Source: JANQOH01 sp965201155
GTDB lineage: Bacteria > Pseudomonadota > Alphaproteobacteria > UBA7887
Direction of reading: 5' to 3'
NCBI GenBank assembly: GCA_965201155.1
Contig: OZ241752.1
Span: 558,001-622,000 of the forward strand
Length of the DNA stretch: 64,000 bases
Shown: piece after piece, positions 27,705-34,520 of the stretch
Layout: every line of letters starts with the position of its first letter
Numbering within the stretch: the first letter of the stretch is position 1
Program-made: the position numbers and the translations under genes
The notes under the pieces: generated by a model
What the model was told of the DNA's origin: nothing
The model's database searches: none
The model's input: the letters and a program-made list of their open reading frames with translations, nothing else

Positions 27705-28924
27705 TCGGACGGACTGTCCAGCCCCTCCCGGGTTTCGGCAAGTACGAGGTCGACGACGCAGCGCAGCGCCTCTTCCGTGGAGGCTCCCTCATGGCGGCGC
27801 AGGCGGTACAGGTCGAGTTGGCGGTCCGCGCTTGTTCCTTCGCTCACGATGGTCTGGGCGCAGCGGATCTCTGCCTCGCAGTCCAGCGCCCGCGCGTCAT
27901 CGGCGAGTTCTTCCACGAGGTCGGTCACGAGATCGTCGATATCGGCCCGCCCGCCGCCGGACACCCGGTCGCCGAAAAATGCGAACACGCCGTAGCGCTG
28001 GGCGATCCAGCGCTCCTCTGCGATCAGCTCGGTGAGTGGTTCCTCCGGCAGCGCGCCTTCGCGATCCAGACGCGCGAGCCGGCGGACAAGACAGGCATAG
28101 AGCGCGGCGATGGTCACCGCATCTTCGATACGCGGACAGGTATCGCATATCCGCATCTCCACCGTCGGATAGGCGTGCGAGGGGCGGATGTCCCACCATA
28201 GTTCGCTACCGTCCTCGACGAACTTCATGCGCCGATACTCGGACAGCAGCCGGTCGAACTCCTCCCACGATGCCAGCGGCCCCGGCATCCCGGTGCGCGG
28301 CAGGCCGCCGACAAGGCTCAGCCGGTAGGACTTGAACCCGGTATCGCGGCCCGCATTGAACGGCGACGAGGTCGACAGCGCGTGCAGCAAGGGCAGGTAG
28401 CGCCGCAGCGCAGTCATTACCCGGATGCGTGTGTCGGCATCGCCGAAACCGGCGTGAACGTGCATGCCGGCGATGACGAAGCGGCGCACGCCCTCCTGGA
28501 ATGTGATCGCAAAGCGCCGGTAGCGCTCGCTCGGGGTGACCGCCAGCGACCGCCACTGTGCGAAGGGATGGGTGGAGCCGGCCATCGCCGCTGCGCCATG
28601 CCGCTCCGCCGCCTCGACGACGATCCGCCGCGTCTGAAGAAGCGCAGTCCGCAACTCCTTGATCGAGCTGCACACTTTCGTATTGGTCTCGATCTGCGAG
28701 TGCAAGAATTCCCGCACCACCTTGTGCGGCCCGCTCATCTTCTGCGCGGTCTCGAAGATGCCTTCATCAGGTGAGGAAAAAAGATCAAGCGTATCAGGAT
28801 TGACCAGAAACAGTTCCTCTTCGACCCCGAGGGTGATCGAGACGTCGTCCCGGCCCGTACCCTCGGTCAACGCGCCCGCCGGTAGAGGGAAACGCGCAGA
28901 CGGGGCGCCTGCACGCGGTCGCAA
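27701..28924 (-). CDS. Carboxylate-amine ligase, glutamate-cysteine ligase type 2 (YbdK-like)
   Basis: A protein of about 390-407 residues of the GCS2 family. ITLGVEEELFLVNPDT opens the conserved part, with IETNTKV, the MHVHAGF metal/ATP segment, RDTGFKSYRLSL and the RPSHAYPTVEMRICD strand. YbdK of E. coli has weak gamma-glutamylcysteine synthetase activity; the true role of the family is unclear. No ATG precedes the conserved region: candidates are TTG at 28924 (as given) or TTG at 28870. It leads into folC by an ATGA overlap. Confidence 0.85.
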   Translation of the reverse strand: MRPRAGAPSARFPLPAGALTEGTGRDDVSITLGVEEELFLVNPDTLDLFSSPDEGIFETAQKMSGPHKVVREFLHSQIETNTKVCSSIKELRTALLQTRRIVVEAAERHGAAAMAGSTHPFAQWRSLAVTPSERYRRFAITFQEGVRRFVIAGMHVHAGFGDADTRIRVMTALRRYLPLLHALSTSSPFNAGRDTGFKSYRLSLVGGLPRTGMPGPLASWEEFDRLLSEYRRMKFVEDGSELWWDIRPSHAYPTVEMRICDTCPRIEDAVTIAALYACLVRRLARLDREGALPEEPLTELIAEERWIAQRYGVFAFFGDRVSGGGRADIDDLVTDLVEELADDARALDCEAEIRCAQTIVSEGTSADRQLDLYRLRRHEGASTEEALRCVVDLVLAETREGLDSPSE

Positions 28925-29118
28925 CCAATGATCGTAGGAAATCCAACCATGGTCATTCTTCTATCGCCGGGCGGCGAGAAGGGCCAGCGGATCACCCGTA
29001 TGTGGCGGAAATCGGTACTTGGCGGGTGGCCGGCCCATCGCGCGCTACGCCTCCCGCTTCGGTCTCGAATGGGCGCGCATCGTCATGGCTGCGATGATAC
29101 CAGCGGTCCATTGTTTAA
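28925..29118. other. Short gene-free stretch left of the IS5 element
   Basis: About 190 bp with no recognisable gene in six frames. It holds the 5' flank of the YbdK-like ligase gene and then sequence that does not continue the interrupted istA reading frame found on the far side of the IS, which implies that DNA was lost when or after the IS5 element inserted. Confidence 0.5.
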
Positions 29119-29129
29119 GGGAGGCTCTC
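29119..29129. repeat. IS5-element terminal inverted repeat, left
   Basis: GGGAGGCTCTC, the perfect inverted match of the right end at 30389-30399. It lies 155 bp beyond the transposase stop codon. Confidence 0.88.
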
Positions 29130-29283
29130 GTAATTTGATTTCTTGTTTTCCTCGGTTGATTTGTTGGCTTTGTGGGGACAAAGCACTCCGTGGGGTCACG
29201 TATCAGGTGAGGAAAACGGTTTTCAACTGCGGTGGGAGAGCCTGAAGCGGTTCACAGGGCACAAGGTCCCCATGTTCAGCGTT

Positions 29284-30324
29284 CTATTGAGCCCTGTTGC
29301 CGCAGAGGGGCCGGTGGTTCGCCCGCAGCCAGACAAGCCGGCGCAGGTTGTACACCAGGTTCATCATGCCGATCTTGAAGCGTGCCCGGACCATGCCGAT
29401 AGTCCTGACCCGCTTGCCGCCCATCGCTTCGTGTTGAGCAAAGACATGTTCGACGACCGCGCGCACCTTCGAACGCTTGCGGTTGGCTTCCTGGGAGCGC
29501 ACAGGCAAGGGGCGGTTGCGATGCCCCTTGCGGTGAATGTGGCTGCGCCTGCCTCGTTCGGCCAGCAACGCCTCATGGTGGCGACTGCTGTAGGCACTGT
29601 CGGCCCAGACGGCGCCACTGGTATTCGTCTCATCAAGCACCTGTTCGAACATCTTGCTGTCGTGACACGCCGCATCGCTCGCCTCCCAGCGACGGACAAG
29701 ACGATACGCACGGTCCACGCTGATGTGGTTCTTGTATCCGTAATGGGTTTCATTTCTCTTGCGCGTCCAGCGTGCGTCAGTGTCCTTGTGACGGCGCTTC
29801 TTCTGCGACCATTCGGACGGAACCTTCCCCGCCTTCACCTGTGCGTTCTCGTCGCGGCTGTTGCGTTGACGCGGCGCCTTCACGAAGCTCGCATCCACGA
29901 TCTGTCCCCTGCGCGCCACATAGCCCTGGCCCTCGATCTGCGAGGACAGTTCCGAAAACAGGCTGTCAAACGCCTCGGCCAGTTTCAGGCCCTCCCGAAA
30001 CCGCCAGATCGTCTTCGCATCGGGCACCTTGTCCTCGGGATGCAGTCCCAGGAACCGGGCGAACGAATAGCGGTCCCGGATCTGAAACTCGGTCTGGTCG
30101 TCGCTCAGGTTGTACATTTGCTGCAAGACCAGAACCCGGAACATGAGAACCCGGTCGTATTCCCTGCGACCGGCATTGCTCTTGCGCGGCTTCGACAGTG
30201 CCGCGTCCAGCGCCGGGCGAAACCCTTCCCAGTTCACAGAACCGGACAGCTTCGCCAACGGATCGCCCAATCCGTCAAGCTTTGCGAACCGTTCTTCAAG
30301 ATCGAAAAAACCCGGCAGGCCCAT
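29284..30324 (-). CDS. IS5-family transposase
   Basis: A 346-residue DDE transposase. It has the N-terminal DUF772-type domain (YDRVLMFRVLVLQQMYNLSD), the first catalytic Asp in GQIVDASFV, the second in WADSAYSS, and the Glu region KRSKVRAVVEHVFAQ, with HYGYKNHISVD between them as in the IS5 group. The ATG at 30324 has a GGGAGG ribosome site eight bases upstream; in-frame TTGs before it are less likely. No frameshift or stop is seen, so the element may still be able to move. Confidence 0.93.
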   Translation of the reverse strand: MGLPGFFDLEERFAKLDGLGDPLAKLSGSVNWEGFRPALDAALSKPRKSNAGRREYDRVLMFRVLVLQQMYNLSDDQTEFQIRDRYSFARFLGLHPEDKVPDAKTIWRFREGLKLAEAFDSLFSELSSQIEGQGYVARRGQIVDASFVKAPRQRNSRDENAQVKAGKVPSEWSQKKRRHKDTDARWTRKRNETHYGYKNHISVDRAYRLVRRWEASDAACHDSKMFEQVLDETNTSGAVWADSAYSSRHHEALLAERGRRSHIHRKGHRNRPLPVRSQEANRKRSKVRAVVEHVFAQHEAMGGKRVRTIGMVRARFKIGMMNLVYNLRRLVWLRANHRPLCGNRAQ

Positions 30325-30388
30325 CAAATCCGCCTCCCGAGACAACAACTCGGATTATACAACATAAATGAGAAAAATGGGCGATTTT

Positions 30389-30399
30389 GAGAGCCTCCC
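30389..30399. repeat. IS5-element terminal inverted repeat, right
   Basis: GAGAGCCTCCC, inverse of the left end at 29119-29129, located 65 bp upstream of the transposase start. Confidence 0.88.
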
Positions 30400-30838
30400 C
30401 ATAAAGACCCGGCGCATAGATGAAACGCATCTGCGCCACCGCAGAGCCGCTCTCCAGACGCTGCTTCAGCAGAGCGCAGAACTGGCTGTAGCCATAGGCC
30501 AGCCCGTTCCGCGCTAGAACCTCGTCGCGGTACTCGATCCACAGCCGGCGTCGCGTCAGCCGCACACGCCGACGCTCCCGAGGAGCCTGCAGCGCCTCCA
30601 GAACCGCGTTCCAATCGGGCTGCTCATGCCCGCCGACACGTTCCAACGGCGGATAAAGACGCGCCTGAAGAGCGACATCGTCGAGAGCAGACGGCAAAGG
30701 CCACGACAATCCCGCCGCAGCAGCCCGATCAAGCACGTGCGAAACCGGCCCCGTGCTCACCCCTACCGCAGTCGCAATCTCCGCGCGGGTCAGACCAAAG
30801 CCGTGACGGTGCCGAAGAATTTCCCTGATGCTCATCAT
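30400..30838 (-). pseudogene. istA: istA fragment of an IS21-family transposase, truncated by the IS5 insertion
   Basis: About 146 codons of an IS21-type IstA are left: the N-terminal helix-turn-helix (SIREILRHRHGFGLTRAEIA, then VSTGPVSHVLDRAAAAGLSW), LDDVALQARLYP, and YSQFCALLKQRL. The frame then runs into IS5 sequence just after MRFIYAPG, before the DDE integrase core would begin, so no active transposase can be made. The start is the ATG pair at 30838/30835, after an AGAGGA ribosome site. Confidence 0.85.
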
Positions 30839-30995
30839 GCCGATCCTCTTCATCGTGCCCCTGCCTCATCGTTCGATCGAGTGATCGATGAGGCAGGGCC
30901 GGAAGAGAAACGGCGCTACGGATACCCGGAACCCGTCACTACGAAAAAACCTGACGCACAACTAGGACAAGCAACACAAAACGGGAATATAATCC

Positions 30996-31080
30996 CGGAT
31001 ATCCCGTCAAATCGCGCCGGAACCACCGTCAAATAATTTCGGAACACCCGTCAAATGTTCTCGGAACCACGGTCAAATGG
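30996..31080. repeat. Four 22-bp-period repeats of the IS21-type end
   Basis: Four copies of a CGGAACCACCGTCAAAT-like unit start at 30996, 31018, 31040 and 31062, exactly 22 bp apart. CGG at the left and GTCAAAT at the right of each unit are constant, while the middle varies. Multiple terminal repeats of about this size are the transposase-binding sites of IS21-family elements. The exact two-turn spacing fits binding on one face of the helix. Confidence 0.85.
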
Positions 31081-31102
31081 CAGCGGATTTTGCACCGCCA
31101 CA

Positions 31103-31485
31103 TTCCACACAATCCGCACCACATTCCTGAAAATCGCGGTGCGGGTTCAGCAAAGGAAATCCCGTATCTCCCTCTCAATGCCGCAGCACACACCAAACCA
31201 GCCGATGCTCGCGATCATGCTCCAACGCATCGCCGCTCAAGGGCCTTGACAGGTGCGGCAAGTGCCGCAGATCACCTCCAAACACCAACCCCCAACCAAG
31301 ACAAATCAGCCACGCAAAACCCGTAAACCCGGGCGAAAAAATTCGCCTGTACGACAACAAATTCTACCGTCATGAATAATGCGAGCTATTTGGTCGCGAA
31401 GCCCTGTTGCGGAAGCGTGACATCTGCTTGACCGGAGCGTGACGCGGGGCCACAATCGGGGGTAGGGGAGAGAGCCAGCGATGCC
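31103..31485. other. Gene-free region upstream of the DUF2794 gene
   Basis: About 380 bp, less GC-rich than its surroundings, with no convincing gene. It contains a small dyad TGCGGCA-AG-TGCCGCA near 31254 and a GGCGAA-AAAA-TTCGCC hairpin at 31332-31347 without a T-run. A GGGGAG ribosome-site-like stretch lies just before the DUF2794 gene. I could not define a promoter with confidence. Confidence 0.4.
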
Positions 31486-31851
31486 ATGCCGCCGCGCAGC
31501 ACCGGCCAACTGATCGACCTCGACGCGTTCCGCCCGCGTCGGCGGAAGGCGGTGTATTTCTCCCGCCACGAAATGAATGCCCTGCTCTCCCTGTTCAGCC
31601 GCCATGTGCTCGCCGGGTCGTGGCGCGATTACAGCCTCGACAATCGCTGCGGCTTCGCTGCCTTCTGCGTCTATCGCCGCACCCAGGACGCACCGCTCTA
31701 CCGCATTGTCCGCCTTGCGCCGGGCAGCTATCCTGACGGCGACTATCTCGTGATTCGGGGCGCCGCGCGGCGACGGCGCGGCGCCAGCCTGAACGAGGTG
31801 CTCGGCGCCATAGCACCGCCCCTGCGCATGGTGACCCCGCAAGCGCTGTGA
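31486..31851 (+). CDS. DUF2794 domain-containing protein
   Basis: A 121-residue soluble protein with the DUF2794 core: YFSRHEMNALLSLFSRHVLAG, then WRDYSLDNR, CGFAAFCVYRR and PLYRIVRLAPG. The family is essentially restricted to Alphaproteobacteria and has no assigned function. Length and start are normal for the family. It overlaps the next small gene by four bases (GTGA), so the two are likely co-translated. Confidence 0.85.
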   Translation: MPPRSTGQLIDLDAFRPRRRKAVYFSRHEMNALLSLFSRHVLAGSWRDYSLDNRCGFAAFCVYRRTQDAPLYRIVRLAPGSYPDGDYLVIRGAARRRRGASLNEVLGAIAPPLRMVTPQAL

Positions 31852-32099
31852 CAGTGTTGATTCGTATCACCGCCGGCGGGCTGTGGCTCTCAATGTTCCT
31901 CGCGGCGGCCGGCGCCGCCGAACCGGGCAATGTCGAAAGTGCGGTCAAAGCCGCTGCCGAACGGCTGGGGTGCACCGTCGCGACGGTCACGCCGCTGGCG
32001 CGCCCCCATGACGGCGTGTGGGAAGTGCGCTGCCGCGACGCGCACATCATATGGCTGCACCGGGTGGACGGCGCCTGGACGGTCAAGCCGATCGGCTGA
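31848..32099 (+). CDS. Small exported protein of unknown function
   Basis: An 83-residue protein with a signal peptide (MTVLIRITAGGLWLSMFLAA, likely cut after GAA) and a short mature domain of about 60 residues containing two Cys (LGCTVATV and EVRCRDAH) that could form a disulfide in the periplasm. GTG at 31848 overlaps the DUF2794 stop. I do not recognise a family. Coupling to DUF2794 is the only clue. Confidence 0.6.
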   Translation: MTVLIRITAGGLWLSMFLAAAGAAEPGNVESAVKAAAERLGCTVATVTPLARPHDGVWEVRCRDAHIIWLHRVDGAWTVKPIG

Positions 32100-32115
32100 C
32101 CCGGAACCGGTCGTA

Positions 32116-33873
32116 TCAGTTCGAAGCTTCCCGACCTGCTTCCACCGTCTTGACGCGGACCGTCACGATGTCCGTGTCGTGATACTGCTGGTGGCGAACC
32201 GATGACGCGTGATGGCGCAACAGGCGCAGCGAGATTTCATGCTCGACCGGCGCGTCCGCGACATGCTCTTCGAGCAGGCCGATGCGGTCCTCCAGATTCT
32301 CCGCCTCGCCGGCGGCGACGACGAATTCCAGTGCCGCTCCTCCGTCTTCGCGCGCCGCCGCGAGACGCAGCTTGCGGGGGCGGCGCTCGGCCCTTTCGTC
32401 GTCCTGGCGTATCAGCGTCAACAGGGTCTCCTCGCCGACCGCATCAAGCCGCCGCGCCATATCTGCGGACCAGCCGTTTCGCGATGCAAAGCTCTTCAGG
32501 AAATCGCGCACCTGCCCGATCGCCGAACTGTCGAACGCCGTTTCCATGCGGCTGCGTCCCGGTTTGGCCGCTTCCAGGCACAATGTCAGGATAATGGCCG
32601 CTGCGCCGCCCGCGGTCATGCCGTTCTGCAGGAGGCCGCCAGCGAACTCCGCAAAATATTCGGGGAAGATCACGCCGTTCTGAAACCCCACCCCGAGCCA
32701 GAAGGAAACGCCTACAACCAGCCCCTTCCGGTAGTCGATGCCGGCCTGCACCACAATTCTCATGCCGACCACGAAAAGCATCGACAACAGCACAAGTGCA
32801 TAAGCGGCCACCACCGGGCCGGGAACCGCCAGGACGATGGCAAGCGCCTTCGGCAGCAACGCCAGGACAAGGAAAATCAAGCCGACCGCAATACCGACCC
32901 GGCGCGCCGCCACGCCCGTGAGTTCGGTTACCGATATGCTGGTCGAATAGGTGGTGTTCGGCACCGTGCCCAGAAGGCCGGACAGCAGATTGCCGACGCC
33001 GTCGGCGCCCACCGCCCCCTCCACGGCGCGGTAGTCCACAGCCCGGCGCTGTCTCCAGGAAACATGCTGAATGGCGATGGAATCGCCGATGGTCTCAATG
33101 GCGCCGACCAGGGTGACCAGAACGAATGCCGGCAGCAGCGCCCAGAAAGCCGGCCCGAAACTGAGATCGAAACCAGGCCAGCCTCCCTCCGGAAAACCGA
33201 ACCAGCCTGCATCCACCACCCGCCCGAAGTCATAAATGCCGAAGAAAGCACCCAGGGCCGAGCCGGCAGCAATGCCGACCACCGGCGCCCAAAGGCGCCA
33301 GACGCCCGTAGCGGTCAGCGCAATGGCGGCGATAACGGCCACAGTCACCAAAGCCGTCATCGGCGCTGCGAGCGGCGGCGCGTCGACGGGCACATGCGTC
33401 AGCTTCTTGAAAATGACGGGCATGACCGTCACAGCTATGAGCATGATGACGGTGCCGGCGACGGTCGGCGTGAAGATACGCCTGACCAGCGAGAGACGCG
33501 CGGCAAGTACAAACTGGAACAACGAAGAAATGACGACGAGCGTTGCAAGGAGCGCCGGGCCGCCCTCCGCAATCGCCCCGATACACACCGCAATGAATGC
33601 CCCGGATGTGCCCATCAACAGCACATAACCGGCGCCGAAGCGACCAACCCGCACCGCCTGCAGGATCGTCGTGGCGCCGCTCACGGCGACCGCGGCAAAC
33701 ACCGCCCAGATGAGATAGGAGTCGCTCCCGCCGCCCGCCTGGATCACGATCGAAGGCGTCAGAACGATCCCGGCGATGGAAAGCATCGCCAGTTGCATAC
33801 CGAGACCGAACGCAACCGGCGTCGGCGGTTTTTCGTCGGCTGCGTAGCGTACCCGATGGTCGGTTTCGTTCAT
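32116..33873 (-). CDS. NCS2-family nucleobase:cation symporter with an extra C-terminal cytoplasmic domain
   Basis: Residues 20-435 form a uracil/xanthine permease of the NCS2 family with 12 or more helices, FTPTVAGTVIMLIAVTV, the substrate-site Glu in GAIETIGDS (about 260) and NTTYSTSISVTELTG (306-320). Residues 445-575 are an added hydrophilic domain not found in UraA or XanP, beginning WSADMARRLDAVGEETLLTLI and ending DTDIVTVRV. Its layout resembles a GHKL/anti-sigma-type ATPase fold, but the N-box Asn is not evident, so it may only bind a ligand. It probably imports a purine or pyrimidine. It is convergent with the small exported protein gene. Confidence 0.85.
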   Translation of the reverse strand: MNETDHRVRYAADEKPPTPVAFGLGMQLAMLSIAGIVLTPSIVIQAGGGSDSYLIWAVFAAVAVSGATTILQAVRVGRFGAGYVLLMGTSGAFIAVCIGAIAEGGPALLATLVVISSLFQFVLAARLSLVRRIFTPTVAGTVIMLIAVTVMPVIFKKLTHVPVDAPPLAAPMTALVTVAVIAAIALTATGVWRLWAPVVGIAAGSALGAFFGIYDFGRVVDAGWFGFPEGGWPGFDLSFGPAFWALLPAFVLVTLVGAIETIGDSIAIQHVSWRQRRAVDYRAVEGAVGADGVGNLLSGLLGTVPNTTYSTSISVTELTGVAARRVGIAVGLIFLVLALLPKALAIVLAVPGPVVAAYALVLLSMLFVVGMRIVVQAGIDYRKGLVVGVSFWLGVGFQNGVIFPEYFAEFAGGLLQNGMTAGGAAAIILTLCLEAAKPGRSRMETAFDSSAIGQVRDFLKSFASRNGWSADMARRLDAVGEETLLTLIRQDDERAERRPRKLRLAAAREDGGAALEFVVAAGEAENLEDRIGLLEEHVADAPVEHEISLRLLRHHASSVRHQQYHDTDIVTVRVKTVEAGREASN

Positions 33874-34072
33874 CGCCGCGACTCCTTTGCCGCCAAAAAT
33901 CTATCCGGGCGCGTCCGCAACAACGCGGCTGATGTCACCATGCCGCCGCCGCGGGGTCGCATGCCTACCGCAGAATGCCGTCCGTAACGCAACAGGTAAA
34001 GCGCTGTCTCCTGAACCGCCCTTTCGGCGCCCGCTCAGGAGCGGCAACGGGGCGCCCTTGATCAGGTGTTGG

Positions 34073-34102
34073 TTTACAAACTTCACAAATTTCTGCTATA
34101 TT
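34073..34102 (+). promoter_or_regulatory. Sigma-70-like promoter with no gene downstream
   Basis: TTTACA, an 18-bp A/T-rich spacer, then TATATT. Transcription would start near 34109 and run rightward into the palindrome, antisense to nothing annotated until the 3' end of the P-ATPase gene. The local A/T richness stands out from the GC-rich surroundings. Confidence 0.5.
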
Positions 34103-34135
34103 GGTTTCATCAAGCCTCAAAGTGAAATAAAGTGT

Positions 34136-34161
34136 GGCACGGTCGGCCGGCCGACCGTGCC
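34136..34161. repeat. 26-bp perfect palindrome
   Basis: GGCACGGTCGGCC followed directly by its own reverse complement. As RNA it would form a strong hairpin about 30 nt into the transcript from the promoter at 34073; as DNA it could bind a dimeric regulator. There is no T-run after it, so a simple intrinsic terminator is unlikely. GGGGAGG follows immediately. Confidence 0.7.
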
Positions 34162-34520
34162 CGGGGAGGAACCCATCGAAAGCTGCCAGCGACTCAGGTC
34201 ATTTCCCGGTATCACCCGTCCGGTTCCAGCGTAGCGCGCACCGGTTCCGCCATAGATTTCCACCTGAAATTCAATGCCCTGGCAACTTTCGCCATTCATA
34301 TTCCGTGGGAAAGGCCGCCTCGCCGATACCGCCTCACGGAATAAACACCATGCGACAGCGCGACAGGGAATCGTCCACGGGTGTGCCCGCAATTGTAGGG
34401 GTTGCTCGCCGCATTGTCAACACGCTTGAGCGAGTCATTGTGCCTCACTGTAAACCGGCCCAGTTTCGATCCAGTCGAAAGTGACGCGCACGGACGCCGT
34501 CCGCAACCAGGGGCAGGCTC

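Larger units (their letters stand above)
29119..30399 (-). mobile_element. IS5-family insertion sequence, apparently complete
   Basis: A 1281-bp element bounded by perfect 11-bp inverted repeats (GGGAGGCTCTC) and carrying one intact transposase. Beyond the repeats the two ends stay loosely similar (TTTAAGGG and TTTATGGGG). I could not find a convincing target-site duplication, consistent with a rearranged left flank. It sits inside an older IS21-family remnant, interrupting istA. Confidence 0.88.
30400..31102 (-). mobile_element. Remnant of an IS21-family element (5' end only)
   Basis: This is the istA-proximal end of an IS21-type element: a truncated istA, then a run of 22-bp-period repeats typical of IstA-binding ends. 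The outer edge is probably at about 31102, where the minus strand reads TGTGGCGGTGCAAAA, a TGT-type IS21 terminus. The rest of istA and all of istB are missing; the IS5 element marks the break. Confidence 0.75.
33874..34520. other. 650-bp region without a recognisable gene
   Basis: Between the start of the NCS2 permease gene and the stop of the P-ATPase gene. It contains a good sigma-70-like promoter (34073-34102, plus strand) followed by a 26-bp perfect palindrome (34136-34161). Short open frames exist on both strands (for example minus 34117-34392), but none has a recognisable family, a ribosome site or the usual codon bias. It could encode a small RNA. Confidence 0.45.

Noticed and set aside
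28928..29245. 105-codon plus-strand open frame between the YbdK-like ligase gene and the IS
   Set aside because: It runs across the IS5 left end and shows no family similarity.
31246..31251. TTGACA as a promoter for the DUF2794 gene
   Set aside because: No acceptable -10 hexamer lies 15-19 bp downstream, and it is about 235 bp from the start codon.
34161..34230. Glycine-riboswitch-like run (GGGGAGGAACCC ... ACTCAGGTC)
   Set aside because: A few bases recall the glycine aptamer, but the conserved GCCGAAGG-type core and a second aptamer are missing and no glycine gene follows.
34117..34392. Minus-strand open frame of 91 codons
   Set aside because: No recognisable family, poor ribosome site, and it reads through the perfect palindrome; a chance frame is more likely.
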